A program made the translations under genes and the position numbers. From Cepaea nemoralis (taxonomy: Eukaryota > Mollusca > Gastropoda > Stylommatophora > Helicidae), in the NCBI GenBank assembly GCA_014155875.1, contig JACEFZ010013526.1, positions 135,001-199,000 on the forward strand: a stretch of 64,000 bases of DNA, read 5' to 3'. Below the pieces are notes generated by a model, which worked only from the letters and a program-made list of their open reading frames with translations, was not told the DNA's origin and made no database searches. Below are positions 1 through 9,946 of the stretch, piece by piece (positions within the stretch are counted from its first letter, which is position 1; each line of letters opens with the position of its first letter).

Positions 1-154
1 CTACTAGACTAGTGTTAACTCATTACTCCTGTAAGGCCTTATTGGGGATGCTGACACCCTTTCATATTTCCTTCCTAAAAATCCCGCCCCTGCCCCTACA
101 CAGTTTACGTAATAATGGAAGCTAAATTTAATAGCACATGCTAAAACAAGTCTA

Positions 155-410
155 CACATACATTGGCACCTTGCCGTCTTGACAGACGATAGTTTGTGCT
201 TTACAAAGGCATAATAACTACTCTTCGCTGGTTGCTGAGGATGGGGACAGAGCGCTTATGGGAATGTCCCGAATGCTGTGATGTCGGTTCCTAATCAATC
301 AATCAATCAATCAAAGGCATAATAACTTTTACCTATGGCGGTAGCGAGTGTGACTGATAAGGCCAATTTGCGCTGTAAATGTCCGTTCACAGTGGATGCA
401 CCATCTTACG
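155..410 (-). mobile_element. LINE-D 3' end, inserted in the MITE
   Basis: The sequence is the reverse complement of the LINE-D 3' end seen intact at about 38750-38907: the segment after the C2H2 finger, the short 3' UTR and the (ATGT)n-type tail. It is flanked by a 9-bp direct repeat ACAAGTCTA at 146-154 and 411-419, as expected for target-primed insertion. It is itself split by a LINE-C fragment at 220-311. Confidence 0.65.
220..311 (+). mobile_element. LINE-C 3' end, nested in LINE-D
   Basis: The reading frame gives RWLLRMGTERLWECPECCDV, then a stop and an (ATCA)n tail. This is the C-terminus of an RNase H-bearing LINE whose longer pieces are at 4980-5422 and 46563-46917. The direct repeat CAAAGGCATAATAACT (204-219 and 312-327) marks the target site, although the first bases may belong to the tail. 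This is the third level of nesting: MITE, then LINE-D, then LINE-C. Confidence 0.65.
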
Positions 411-656
411 ACAAGTCTAGACATCCACATAAAACATGATTTGTTAGTCTACTTACTTAATAAATTGAATTTTAGAAGGGTGCAGAACCGTACAGTATGA
501 AGGGAAAAACAATATCAAGTAATCGGTTCTTGTATTAACGCGATCTTGAAATAATCTTAATTCCCCCCCCCCCCCCCCCACTTTTGGAAACCCTAAAATT
601 CCCCCGAGGGGGTTGGGGGTGGGTGGGGAAATCCCCACCGGTTGAGAACCACTGGA

Positions 657-903
657 TTAGTATATGCTGACGTATGTGGCGAAGGTATTACGGACGCAGT
701 TCGTGATCCTCCATACCCGCGTTCGAAACCCAGCTGCGCGCCATTTGGCAGCAGACAGCGTTGCGTTGGTTTTTTTTACAAAATGGTATGGGTGTCGGTC
801 GTTCAGAAAGCAATGGCAAACTACTAAACGTAAACTTGCCAAGAGATGACAACAGCAAAAAATGCTGGTGTTGACTGCAACGTCCTGTAAAGGATATGCA
901 ACT
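657..903 (+). mobile_element. SINE-V copy (tRNA-derived)
   Basis: A tRNA-like head has an A-box-like GTGGCGAAGGTATTACGG (about 676-693) and a B-box GCGTTCGAAAC (719-729). It is followed by a conserved core AGAAAGCAATGGCAAACTAC and an end CGTCCTGTAAAGGATATGCA. The same layout recurs at 1032, 13985, 40515, 47787, 58731 and 59111. The copy at 47787 has a clear target-site duplication, which shows that this unit moves by retroposition. It lies in the intron shared by P450 genes A and B. Confidence 0.6.
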
Positions 904-1031
904 AACTTATTATGTGCTTAATATATGCTCTTTTAGACGTATTATGCACTCATTTAATGAAAGAAATCAGAACCTGTCTTGTTACACTGAAAGAGAAAAT
1001 AGCTAAAAAGCGTATTACAGGTTAAAAAGTT

Positions 1032-1252
1032 AGTTGCATATCCTTTACAGGACGTTTGCAGTCAAAACCAGCATTATGTGATATTGTTGATGTCATGGCA
1101 GGTTTACGTTCATTAGTCTGCTGGCTTTCTGAACGACCGGCACCAATTCATAAAATACCAACGCACACGGTCTGCTGCCAAATCGCATGCAACTGTGTTT
1201 CGAACACGGGTATACGGGATTACGAACCGTGTACGTAACAACTTCTCCGCGG
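1032..1252 (-). mobile_element. SINE-V copy, inverted relative to 657-903
   Basis: This is the reverse complement of the SINE-V layout: TTGCATATCCTTTACAGGAC at the left (3' end), the core around 1110-1135, and a tRNA-like head at the right with TTTCGAACACGGG (B box in reverse). With the copy at 657-903 it makes an inverted pair with a spacer of about 130 bp. The same pair is present in gene B (58731-58978 and 59111-59340), so it predates the duplication. Confidence 0.6.
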
Positions 1253-1559
1253 TGCAGCAGGTACATCATTATTTAATCCATGCGGCCTTGACCTGTCTTC
1301 GTGCATTCCATCTGCTGTGTTAGCATTGTTTAAACTAAGGTACTAACAAGTAAGCACAAGTTAGTGTAATACTGCCTAGCGGACAAGAATAGTTACGCCT
1401 ATCTGATCTGTAGTACTATACGGCTCTGAAACAAGGACTCTTACCACATACATACACACACACACAAAGAAGAAAAGATTGCACGAATCGCATATTACAT
1501 ACCGTGGATTTTACTTAATCTGGACTTGTTCTACGATATGAGGATCGACTTCATTGTAC

Positions 1560-1745
1560 TGGTTTCTATCTCGGTCACTATCCCCAGGACGGATTGAGAA
1601 AGCGCGAGCTCTGTAGATCCAGAGGAGACGTCAAGGATTCTCAGTGAAAACTGCTCTCGTGAACAGAATGACGGGCCCGAAATCGAACCCACAACCTTCG
1701 AACCTGGAGGCAGGCTGTGTAAGCACTTCGCCTCAAAGTGACTTT
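1560..1745 (-). mobile_element. tRNA-like SINE fragment
   Basis: Read in reverse, the segment has GAGGCGAAGTGCTTACAC (A-box region) and GTGGGTTCGATTTCGGG (B-box region), spaced as in a tRNA-derived promoter. A close copy is at 59755-59950 in gene B. The head resembles the one at 5440-5575. No target-site duplication was found and the 3' boundary is uncertain. Confidence 0.4.
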
Positions 1746-1862
1746 CGTTGATTATCAAGAAAATGGGACAATACTATATCCCCCCAAAAAAATGATATCA
1801 AACTGTGATATTACAAACAGAACGGGAAATGTTTAAAGGGTAGCAAACTCAAACATATAGGG

Positions 1863-2250
1863 CAGTGGTTCTTAACAGGTGGGGAATTCCCACTAGGGGG
1901 AATTTTAGGTTTTCCAGGGGGAAATTTAGATTATTTCAATATTGGGTTAATACAAGAACCGATTACTTGATATTCTTTTTCCCTCCATACTTTACGGTTC
2001 TGTTCTTCTCGCTCATATGAAATTCGTTTTATAATGTAAGTGGATCCGCAACTCACGTTTTATGTAGACTTCTAGACTTGTTCTAGTATGTGTTATTACA
2101 TTTAGCTTCCATTTTTACGTATACTGTGTAGCGACCGGAAGGGGAGCGGGGGGGGGGGGGGGGTATAGGAAGGAAATACGAAAGGGGAGGAATGACATTC
2201 TGAACATATGGTGAAGGGGTGCATAGGCCAAAAAAGGTTGAGAACCACTG
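1863..2250. mobile_element. hAT-like MITE with terminal repeats and 8-bp TSD
   Basis: The 388-bp element starts CAGTGGTTCTTAAC and ends GGTTGAGAACCACTG, imperfect terminal inverted repeats of the hAT type. It is flanked by ATATAGGG (1855-1862) and ATATAGAG (2251-2258), an 8-bp target duplication with one mismatch. It has a C/G homopolymer near 2150 and no coding capacity. Gene B lacks it: at about 60066-60072 the flanks join directly, with about 10 fewer bases than a simple empty site. It therefore either inserted in A after the duplication or left B with a small deletion. Confidence 0.75.
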
Positions 2251-2739
2251 ATATAGAGGCAATCATAACATTAGATGAACATTAGATGAAATTCTAATAT
2301 AAACAGTATATGTTGCAATGTGTTACATAAATAACAGTGTATTTTCAAAGACATTATGCCAATATGCCACATAATATTAACTAAACATCGACCATATGAA
2401 ATTGGAATATAAATGTATATTTTGTAGGATAAAACATGTTCATAATACAATATATATTAAAGACGTTAGACAGCAAAAGAATATCACAGTAATATGTCAC
2501 TGAATTGTGAAATATTAAGGAGCAGTTCTCTTCCGTGGAAAGATCAATTCACTATCTCTCGCATTTCCTGCGAGCCATATACAAGATAGACAAGCTTGTG
2601 ACTCTATTGTAGTCTGTGATTTTGCGGGAATAACGTTTGTGGGTATGCTGGATTGGTTTTGCCATCTTAACATTGCTAGCTAATTAGATATGTGCGTTAT
2701 ACAAGTACACCAGAGATAGTAACTAAGTCGAGAAAGTTG

Positions 2740-2885
2740 CACGTATGGGAATGTCCCGGGTGCTGTGATATCGGTTCATGACTCCACTCAACTCAGACAG
2801 TAACTATTACATTAGTAATGGTAGTTGTTACATTCGGTCCTGGACTCAACTCAACTCAGACAGTACCTATTGCATTAATAATGCT
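2740..2885 (+). repeat. LINE-C tail plus two 63-bp minisatellite units
   Basis: The segment 2745-2782 matches the last codons of LINE-C (GTATGGGAATGTCCCGGGTG), followed by (ACTCA)-rich sequence. Two 63-bp units then start at GACAGTA (2796 and 2859). The same array in gene B has nine units (60601-61130). Each unit contains an ATTACATTAGTAAT near-palindrome. The minisatellite seems to have grown from the LINE tail and its flank. Confidence 0.6.
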
Positions 2886-3183
2886 AGTTGTTACATTAAT
2901 TAGTGTTACCATCTTAATTGATTCAGTGCCGAAGGATAATATATGGCCACATATGACCACTCATGTGGGCAAAAGAACAATATATCGCCATACCAATGTC
3001 ATAGCGTTATTCATTTTGTTTCGTGGTATCTTCCACAATGTCAATGCTCAGTGAACGGAAATGTACATTACGTTTCATTTTATTGTGTGCCATGTTTGGT
3101 CCAAATCTACTTGTTCTTTGGTACTGAATCAGTTAACCATCATTATTATTAAAATATTCATATTCCTGACGTTCCCTCCACAG

Positions 3184-3298
3184 CCTGTACATGGGGAAAA
3201 ATCTGCTGGTTGTACTCAACGGCTACGAACTGATTAAGGAAGCCCTGGTCAAGAAAGCAGATGCCACGTCTGACAGGCCGCCATTTTACGGTGATGGG
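3184..3298 (+). CDS. Cytochrome P450 (CYP2-clan-like) gene A, exon 2
   Basis: The 115-nt internal exon is bounded by TCCCTCCACAG (3173-3183) and GTAAAT (3299). It encodes LYMGKNLLVVLNGYELIK and continues to a DRPPFYGDG end, the usual segment of microsomal P450s between the N-terminal proline-rich region and the B/C helices. It takes two bases from the preceding exon (AG + C = Ser), which matches the donor phase of gene B exon 1, and it ends in phase 0, which matches exon 3 at 11242. Gene A exon 1 is not in the window. The intron to exon 3 is 7.9 kb and full of element insertions. A matching exon lies at 61430-61544. Confidence 0.85.
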
Positions 3299-3316
3299 GT
3301 AAATTTACTTTCCATT

Positions 3317-4457
3317 TTCATCAATCAATCAATCATGTCCATGCCGGAAAGCGTGGGCGGTCATGGCTCGCCATTTCACTCGATCACCAGAGTCGTGGAT
3401 CAGCTCAGTGTTCCTATCTCGATCATGTCATGTGGCCAAGCCATCCAGGTATTTACTTCTCGGTCTTCTCCTTGGTCCGTTCCCTTCAATTCCGTCTGTT
3501 CTCCAATCCGTTTCTTCTCATAACATGTCCAAAACAATTTTGACTGTCTAGTCTAATTTCTCTAATCAATTTACGATGTTCATTTGTCTCGTGTAGTACT
3601 TGGTCATTGGTTTTTCTGTCTGCCCATGGTATTCTTTTCATTTTCCTCAGAAACCACATTTCTGCAGCCATCAGATGTTTTTCAGCTTGACTGCTCATTG
3701 TCCAGGTTTCACATCCATGCACATGAAAAGGCTCAATGTATCCCATAAACACTCTTTTTCTCGTTTCAATTTACATCTTTTTATTGGTCAGTATGTTTTT
3801 CATCTTGCTAAAGACGACTTTCGCCATTGTGATTCTTGTTCTAATCTCTTCAAGGCATCTCCCATCAGATGTTATGACTGTTCCGAGATAATTGTACCGA
3901 TTCACTTGTTGAAGAATATTCCCTTTTCTTGTATATTACATTGTGGTAGTTCGTTCTTCCTAGTGACGATCATAATATGTGTCTTTTCACAATTTAATTT
4001 TAATCCCAGTTGTTCACTGTGTGCAACAACGGCGTCTACTAATTGTTGCAGATCCTGCTCATTGTCTGCAAACAATACTGTAATCATCTGCATATCTAAT
4101 GTTATTAATGTTTCGTCCTCCAATGCTGATTCCATTTATATCTTCTACATTTCTGAAAATATTTGCTCTGTATAGTGAAAAAAGATCTGGAGACATTACA
4201 CATCCCTGCCTAACACCTCTCTTAATAGGCTGATATTTTCCCACTTCATTATCAATCCTTATGGCAGCTTGTTGTTTCCAATATATGTTTTTTATATGTC
4301 TAATGTCTTTCCCATCAATTTGTAGATCTGCAAGCATATCTACCATGTTGACATGTCTTACACTATTGAAAGCCTTTGTGTAGTCAATAAAGCAAAGATT
4401 TATATCTTTGTTTACTTCTATAAAACGTTCAATAACTGAACGCAGCATAACACAGAA
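3317..4457 (-). mobile_element. RTE LINE-A, 5'-truncated insertion in P450 intron
   Basis: In reverse it encodes a degraded RT C-terminal half: FIDYTKAFNSV, VRQGCVMSPDLFSLY, NINNIRYADD, and a frayed tail through ETWTMSSQAEKHLMAAEMW. Its 3' tail is (TTGA)n at the left. A 7-bp target duplication TTCCATT sits at 3310-3316 and 4458-4464. Gene B has the uninterrupted site at about 61556-61562, so this insertion happened after the P450 duplication or was lost from B. Several frameshifts make it non-functional. Confidence 0.85.
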
Positions 4458-4500
4458 TTCCATTCTCTACATAGCAATATTGTGAATATAGTAATGACCA

Positions 4501-4795
4501 ATGACCAAGTCCTACAAGGAAGACAATAAAATGGTACACTTAATAGAGCAATTAGACGTGTCAACATTTTTTGGTCACGATATGGGAAGAAATAAATGGG
4601 AGAACTTGATTACAACTGGCAAGATTGAGGGGAAGAGAACAAAGGGAAGGCAGAGAAGTAAATACACGGAAGACTTGACCACGTGGTATAGTTGAGACAA
4701 GAACACTGAGATGATCCACGACTCTGGTGATCGAGTGAGATGGCGAATCATGACCGCCTACTCTTATCGGCATGGCACATGATGAAGATGATGAA
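4501..4795 (+). mobile_element. RTE LINE-A 3' end, older copy
   Basis: The frame reads STFFGHDMGRNKWENLITTG and then a KIEG...GRQRSKY tract and a YRHGT end, followed by a GATGAAGATGATGAAG tail. These are the last ~95 codons of family A. An ortholog with the same ends is at 61599-61880 in gene B, so the insertion predates the duplication. There is one in-frame stop after DLTTWYS. Confidence 0.7.
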
Positions 4796-4979
4796 GTAAT
4801 GATATAAAAAGTCCGAGGGGAGCAGTAGTAGCCCAATGCCTCTTGCCCGCCGGTCTGCGTACCATGTGTTTAAAGGCAGTCTGAAAGCCAAGACGAACGA
4901 TTTCATTGCACCGGGTTTTATCCAGTATGGCTCGATCTCTTTCCGCAATTTGGTCTGCCGAAAGCGTCGCACAAAGCAC

Positions 4980-5422
4980 AAACGGCTCCGCAAGGTGGAG
5001 AAAGGAATGTTTCGTGTGGAATGGCTCTCGTCGCTTCAGAGGTCTCAGATTGTGAGAATTGTATGGATATTTTCCCTGGCCATGCGGGGGTACGGAGGAA
5101 TGAACAGTCTTATAGGCTAGCAGGCAATGCACCTCTTGGTGGTATCTTGCCTATGGACAAGGAGGAGTTGGTCGTGCGCTTGTGGGACCAGGTGGAAAAG
5201 GCGGAGGAACAGGGCAGGGGTTCTGGAAGAATCTCAAAACTGAGAGGGAAGACCAGGAGAAAATTAAATTTAAATAAAATTTTTATTTAAAATTTAATCA
5301 GATAGCGGTGGGAACGATTAGTAGTATGACTCTTCGCTGGCTGTTAAACGAGGGGATTGAGCACGTATGGGAATGTCCTGAGTGCAGTGATGTTGGTTCT
5401 TGACTCAACTCAACTCAACTCA
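4980..5422 (+). mobile_element. LINE-C 3' part with RNase H end
   Basis: The frame from about 5059 reads FPGHAGVRRNEQ, then YRLAGNAPLGGILPMDKEEL, the C-terminal motif of a LINE-type RNase H domain. A second stretch at 5320-5395 encodes the terminal zinc-knuckle-like WECPECSDV. The tail is (TCAAC)n. It is flanked by AAAGCAC at 4973-4979 and 5423-5429. Gene B has the empty site at about 62066-62072. The upper part has at least one frameshift. I-superfamily LINEs carry RNase H; the clade call is inference. Confidence 0.72.
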
Positions 5423-5439
5423 AAAGCACGAACTCTGTA

Positions 5440-5700
5440 GCTCCAGCGACGACCCTTAGAGAAAACTGTAGTTGTGAACCGAACGACGTAGGTTGGACTC
5501 GAACCTTCAACCTTCAGGACCTTGAGGCAGGCGGCCTAACCGATTCACCACGGAGATTTCCCGTGACCGTGTGCTTCAAATTGCCCTCGAGTCGGGGATT
5601 TGTTCATTGACCGTTCACGTTTTACGCTCAGTAGTTTGCCATTGCTTTCTGAACAACCAGCACCCCTACATCTTACCTGTATATGGGAACCAAGGGTGAA
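5440..5700 (-). mobile_element. tRNA-derived SINE fragment
   Basis: In reverse, 5450-5560 contains CGTGGTGAATCGGTTAGGC (A box) and AGGTTCGAGTCCAACC (B box), at tRNA-like spacing. Nearby, 5625-5660 holds the reverse of the SINE core AGAAAGCAATGGCAAACTAC. The same block is at 62075-62300 in gene B, so it is older than the duplication. The 3' boundary was not resolved. Confidence 0.45.
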
Positions 5701-6052
5701 CTCCCAGGTTAACTCAGCCAAATGTGGGTGCATGAAATTTCATGAGAAGTAAACTTGTTGGGACTGATATTTCCTACACCGTCCGTTGAGTAGCGATTTA
5801 CTTCACATATGTTGTGAAACCATACACCAACTACGACACATTGCGTGAATGGTCATTTGCCAGACATTGACTCGGAGAGGATTACTAAGAGACAAACTGT
5901 CCGAGATCGATTAAGCCAACAGTGACACTATCTGGTTCTTGACCCATACCAAAATAGATGATATGCCGATGAAGACAAATGTGGCAAACATCACTTCCGA
6001 TTCCTGCTTTTAAACAAGTATTTATTATAATATTAGCTGTTAGTTGAAAGTC

Positions 6053-6201
6053 AGGTCTTAGATATAACTGATCTACCGTATGACAGTAAACGGTACTATC
6101 TGCTTACTGTTACCACCGAATATTGGGCGGCGCTCACCAAACCCGACACCCCACATTGTGACAACGGCTTTTTGTGGAGGAGCGCAATTGGGAAGGTATA
6201 A
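6053..6201 (+). mobile_element. LINE-D 5' UTR fragment, left part
   Basis: The segment matches the start of LINE-D at 36843-37005 (shared TCAGGTCTTAG, GGGCGGCGC, CCGACACCCCACATTGTG). It continues at 7861 after a 1.65-kb insertion (element X). The uninterrupted counterpart in gene B is at 63283-63740. No coding sequence. Confidence 0.6.
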
Positions 6202-6208
6202 GCCGTAC

Positions 6209-7853
6209 GCTCCTCCGATGTGTCTCCACCTTGCCGCGGGAGGGGGGGGGAAGCTTGAGTGTCTCACTGACCCCAAGCGCTGTGCCAATGGATATAAACT
6301 ACATATTGGACATATCTTGAGATAGGGACCAGACTAAGACAGACACAACCTGCTGCTCTGCAGGTAGACTGAGGATAGCAGTCAAAAGTTTAAATCAGGC
6401 GCACGAAGGCAGAAGTTCCTGGTCCGAAGACGTACTATAAGGCTCTCTGTCGAGGGTTGTGGCTGAACGCCTCTAATCCATAAACCCTCGGATGTGAGAG
6501 CCTAGTCGATACCCATCTACTGAAAAATGGAGGTGAGATTCTGAGCACGCTACATGCCCAGTCCAGATACTTGTCCGAAGGCTCTCAGCTGGGGGATATG
6601 AGGGGTCCCTGGATGAGAGGGCCTGGCCGTTTCTCGCTCACTTCTGCACGGAGGTAAGGTGCTGAGCCGGCAGCACATGTACCTACCTCGTGAGCGTACA
6701 AAAAGGTAGAAGAAGAGCCGCAGTCAAAATGGTTACGAAAACTGTCTGTATCTAACTCATAGAGAGTCTAGACAAAGGAGGAAAAACGTCTCAATAACAC
6801 GAAATGGAACGCTTGGCTAGCGAATCTATTGCGTGGCCCGAAGTCCAAAGTGAAAGCTTACCTAGTGGATATCGCCCGCAGACTGACCGTTCCTGGTGTG
6901 TGCTTGAGCGGCCAATGGCAAGCGAAATGCCCAACACATGGAAGTGAGGAATTAAAGCAGCCATGAGCAGGACGTGGCAACTCCTCGGTTGAGCCTAGTC
7001 TCAGAGCCATATGTGCCGGCTCTGCAATTATGGAAGCCTCCTTGGATAGCAGGGGAATGCCCATGGTCTGCCCCTGCCTTCCCTTGAGGGTTTACCGTGT
7101 TGTCGTTGACCGTTCTACTTTGACCAGCTGAGATGTGGGCGCAAACAGTCTAACGTCTCTAGAAACCCCGGGAAGGCTAACCCGTAAACATGCCTGCTGA
7201 AGTCGGATGTGCTGGCCTACGGGTGCAAATAAATCAGGCACAATGCAAAAAACGTCCGAGTGAAATTTCTTTCGTGCTAGGAACAGCTCTGACTAACTAG
7301 TTTCCGAATGTCGCTCTTGTTCGGAACAGCTCTGACTAGGTAGTTTTCTGAATGTCCGTCGTGCTTGGAACAGCTCTGACAGGCACAAAGACAAGCACAT
7401 GTCCGAATCGTAAACTCGCTGAGTGAATACTGGCTGCAGACTAGTCTGGTTTGTGCGGGAACGGCCCGGGGCGAACGAAATGCCCAATATATTGAAGTGA
7501 GGAATTAAAGTAGCCATGAGCAGGACGTGACGATTCCCTCGGTAAGCCCAGCACCAGGGCGCTATGTGTCGGCCCTGCAATTATGGAAGCCACCCTGGAC
7601 GGCGGAAAATGCCATGGACTGTCCCTGCCTTCCTTTGAGGGATGACCGAGCGTCTTCGAGAGTTCCAACTTGGCCAGCTGGGTTGTGGACGGTACCGCAA
7701 AAGTGAGAGTCTCCCAGGAATGCTACCTGGTCAAAAAAGCACGCTAAAGTCGGATGTGTTGGCCTACGGGTTTCGACCCAAGGGCGCATAACTTAGACAC
7801 ACCGCAATCACATCTGAAAAAACACTCTGGATGAACGCAAAGAAGAAGAAGAT
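6209..7853 (+). mobile_element. Element X: unclassified 1.65-kb insertion
   Basis: A 1645-bp block is flanked by GCCGTAC (6202-6208 and 7854-7860) and absent from gene B, where 63425-63470 reads straight through. It starts with a C-rich block (CTCCACCTTGCCGCGGGAGG) and ends in an (AAG)n tail, so it looks like a retroposed element with a 5' UTR-like start. Inside are two diverged copies of one segment (about 6860-7235 and 7436-7800) and a triple short repeat (7274-7390). No long ORF or known domain was recognised. The last ~60 bp recur at 40772-40835. Confidence 0.5.
7274..7390. repeat. 43-44-bp tandem repeat, three units
   Basis: The segment GGAACAGCTCTGAC recurs at 7280, 7323 and 7367, each followed by a related stretch TAGTTTTCTGAATGTC or similar. 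It lies inside element X, between its two large direct copies. Confidence 0.7.
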
Positions 7854-7860
7854 GCCGTAC

Positions 7861-8150
7861 CCTAGTACGAGGAAATGCAACATAACGACTAAATGTCATG
7901 GCAAGATAGACCAGTCTGTAATCGATGGATGAGGCGACAAGCGGACAGTTAGAGTATTGCTTTGCTGATTCGGCAGCTTCTGCAGATTGTCTTGTTCCAG
8001 ACGTACTGGTGTTACCTTTCCTCTGCAGTAAACTAGATATGTCGAGAGATGTATCATGCTGCATGGGTAACACATGGTCTCTAAATTTAACTCAGGCTTT
8101 GTGCTATGGAAAAGTATAACTCCATTGTATAAACTGTCTTCTGTCAAGAC
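7861..8150 (+). mobile_element. LINE-D 5' UTR fragment, right part
   Basis: The segment continues the 6053-6201 fragment and matches 37005-37300 (shared GAGGAAATGCAA, AATGTCATGGCA, CTTGTTCCAGA, GTTACCTTTCCTCTG). It also matches 63450-63730 in gene B. It is the untranslated leader of LINE-D, with no protein-coding signal. Confidence 0.55.
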
Positions 8151-8300
8151 AGCAATATGCCAGTCTGTCAGCTGTTAGTATATCCTTTTTTCAGCACGAC
8201 ATCATGGCCACGGTTTTATCTGTCTGTCTTTAAAACACCCTTGTCTTCAGAGAAAAATACCTTGTATCATACTTCCTGCAGATGTCTGTGCTCTGGGCTA

Positions 8301-8500
8301 GCCTTGTGTTGGGAAGTCCTGGTTGTCCACTGCAAGCTTTGCCTTGTGTTGGGAAGTCCTGGTTGTCCACTGCAAGCTTTGCCTTGTGTTGGGAAGTCCT
8401 GGTTGTCCACTGCAAGCTTTGCCTTGTGTTGGGAAGTCCTGGTTGTCCACTGCAAGCTTTGCCTTGTGTTGGGAAGTCCTGGTTGTCCACTGCAAGCTTT
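8301..8500. repeat. Perfect 40-bp minisatellite, five copies
   Basis: Five units of exactly 40 bp start at 8301, 8341, 8381, 8421 and 8461 with GCCTTGTGTTGGGAAGTCCT and end TGCAAGCTTT; I see no differences among them. This points to recent expansion or homogenisation. The array and its flanks (about 8195-8567) are missing from gene B. Apparent ORFs across it are artefacts of the repeat. Confidence 0.95.
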
Positions 8501-8639
8501 GACATTTTGGATTAGAGGTCATAATGATGAACCTATATCTCATCTACTGTCATCAGGATCTTCAAATTGTCTTCTGATTTGCACTTTTTGAACAACCGTC
8601 GACAATAATCAACCTTTGCTTTCTTCTGTTTACGTGTCA

Positions 8640-8850
8640 ACGGACACAGAATTCAGCTAGCACATCATTTTTATTTTCATTTTCAGATTGGTCTGCACAA
8701 TTTTGTTAACTGTTCCTACACTTAGTTTAGCTGCACTAGCTATCTCCTTACAAGCCATTTCTCGATACTGGTCAATGATGTTCCTCACTCTCGCTGCAAT
8801 TTCGTCTTTGCACTCTGAGGGCGGTCGCCAGATCTTAACAGATGAGCAAT
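8640..8850 (-). mobile_element. mariner-like transposase fragment, helix-turn-helix
   Basis: In reverse the frame reads CKDEIAARVRNIIDQYREM, then KEIASAAKLSVGTVNKIV, which fits the N-terminal helix-turn-helix of mariner-type transposases (ARVR...IxxxAxxLxVSxxTVxxIL). A close copy starts at about 63920 in gene B. No catalytic triad is nearby. The family call rests on pattern recognition only. Confidence 0.42.
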
Positions 8851-8873
8851 ATTTGAGCTGCCTCTCTTTATCT

Positions 8874-9938
8874 CAATCAATCAATCATGTGCCATGCCGG
8901 AAAGCGTGGGCGGTCATGACTCGCCATTTCACTCGATCACCAGTGTCGTGGATCAGCTCAGTGTTCCTGTCTCGTCCATGCCATGTGGCCAAGCCATCCA
9001 GGTATTTTCCTCTCGGTCTTCCTCTTGGTCTGTTCCCCTCGATCTTGCCAGTTGTCACCAAGTTCTCCAATCCATTTCTTCTCATAACATGTCCAAAAAA
9101 TTTTGACTGTCTACGTCTAATTTCTCTAATCAGTTTACGATGTTCATTTGTCTCCTGTAGTACTTGGTCATTGGTTTTTCTGTCTGTCCATGGTATTCTT
9201 TGCATTTTTCTCAGAAACCACATTTCTGCAGCCATCAGATGCTTTTCAGCTTGACTGCTCATTGTCCAAGTTTCACATCCATACAAAAGAACAGGCTCTA
9301 TGTATCCCCTCAACACTCTTTTTCTCGTTTCAATTGACATCTTTTTAGTGGTCAGAATGTTTTTCATCCTGCTAAAGGCTACCTTCGCCATGGCGATTCT
9401 TGTTCTAATCTCTTCAAGGCATCTCCCATCAGATGTTATAACTGTTCCAAGATAATTGTACCGATTCACTTGTTGAAGAATATTTCCATTTACTTGTATA
9501 TTACATTGTGGCACTTCTTCCTTCCTACTGACGACCATAACCTGAGTCTTTTTACAATTTAATTCTAACCCCAGTTGCTCACTGTGTACAACAACCGCAT
9601 CTACTAATTGTTGCAGGTCCTGCGCATTGTCTGCAATTAATACTGTATCATCTGCATATCTAATGTTATTGATGTTTCGTCCTCCAATGCTGATTCCATT
9701 TATATCCTCTACATTTCTGAAAATATTTTCACTGTACAGGGAAAAAAGATCTGGAGACATCACACATCCCTGCCTAACACCTCTCTTAATTGGCTGATAC
9801 TGTCCCACTTCATTATCAATCCTTATTGCAGCTTGTTGTTTCCAATATATGTTTTTTATAAGTCTAATGTCTTTCCCATCAATTTGTAGATCTGCAAGCA
9901 TATCCACCATGCTGACATGTCTAACGCTATCAAGCCCC
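8874..9938 (-). mobile_element. RTE LINE-A, 5'-truncated, open RT C-terminal half
   Basis: A 341-codon open frame (9910-8885) runs from the RT thumb-side region to the C-terminus: VRQGCVMSPDLFSLY, NINNIRYADDTVLIADN, YNYLGTVITSDGRC, LYGCETWTMSSQAEKH, and RRNGLENLVTTGKIEG. It is nearly identical to the full-length element at 53908-57164. The tail is (TTGA)n at the left. Target duplication CTTTATCT is at 8866-8873 and 9939-9946. The open frame and near identity indicate a recent insertion. It sits in gene A intron 2. Confidence 0.87.
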
Positions 9939-9946
9939 CTTTATCT

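Larger units (their letters stand above)
1..654 (-). mobile_element. hAT-like MITE, interrupted by nested LINE pieces
   Basis: The right end at 640-654 reads GGTTGAGAACCACTG, the type of terminus seen in hAT elements, and the interior (about 40-154 and 420-654) matches the intact MITE at 1863-2250 read in reverse. Shared blocks include the segment around 110-140 and the segment around 500-540. A LINE-D 3' end occupies 155-410. The left terminus is not recognisable, so it may be decayed or lie outside the window. It abuts the start of the duplicated P450 intron at about 657, and gene B lacks it at the equivalent place. No transposase is encoded. Confidence 0.5.

Noticed and set aside
3600..4175. 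191-codon plus-strand ORF
   Set aside because: It is the antisense of a LINE-A RT insertion on the minus strand.
8157..8591. 144-codon repeat-containing ORF
   Set aside because: It spans the perfect 40-bp array in a P450 intron; three frames and both strands show similar repeats.
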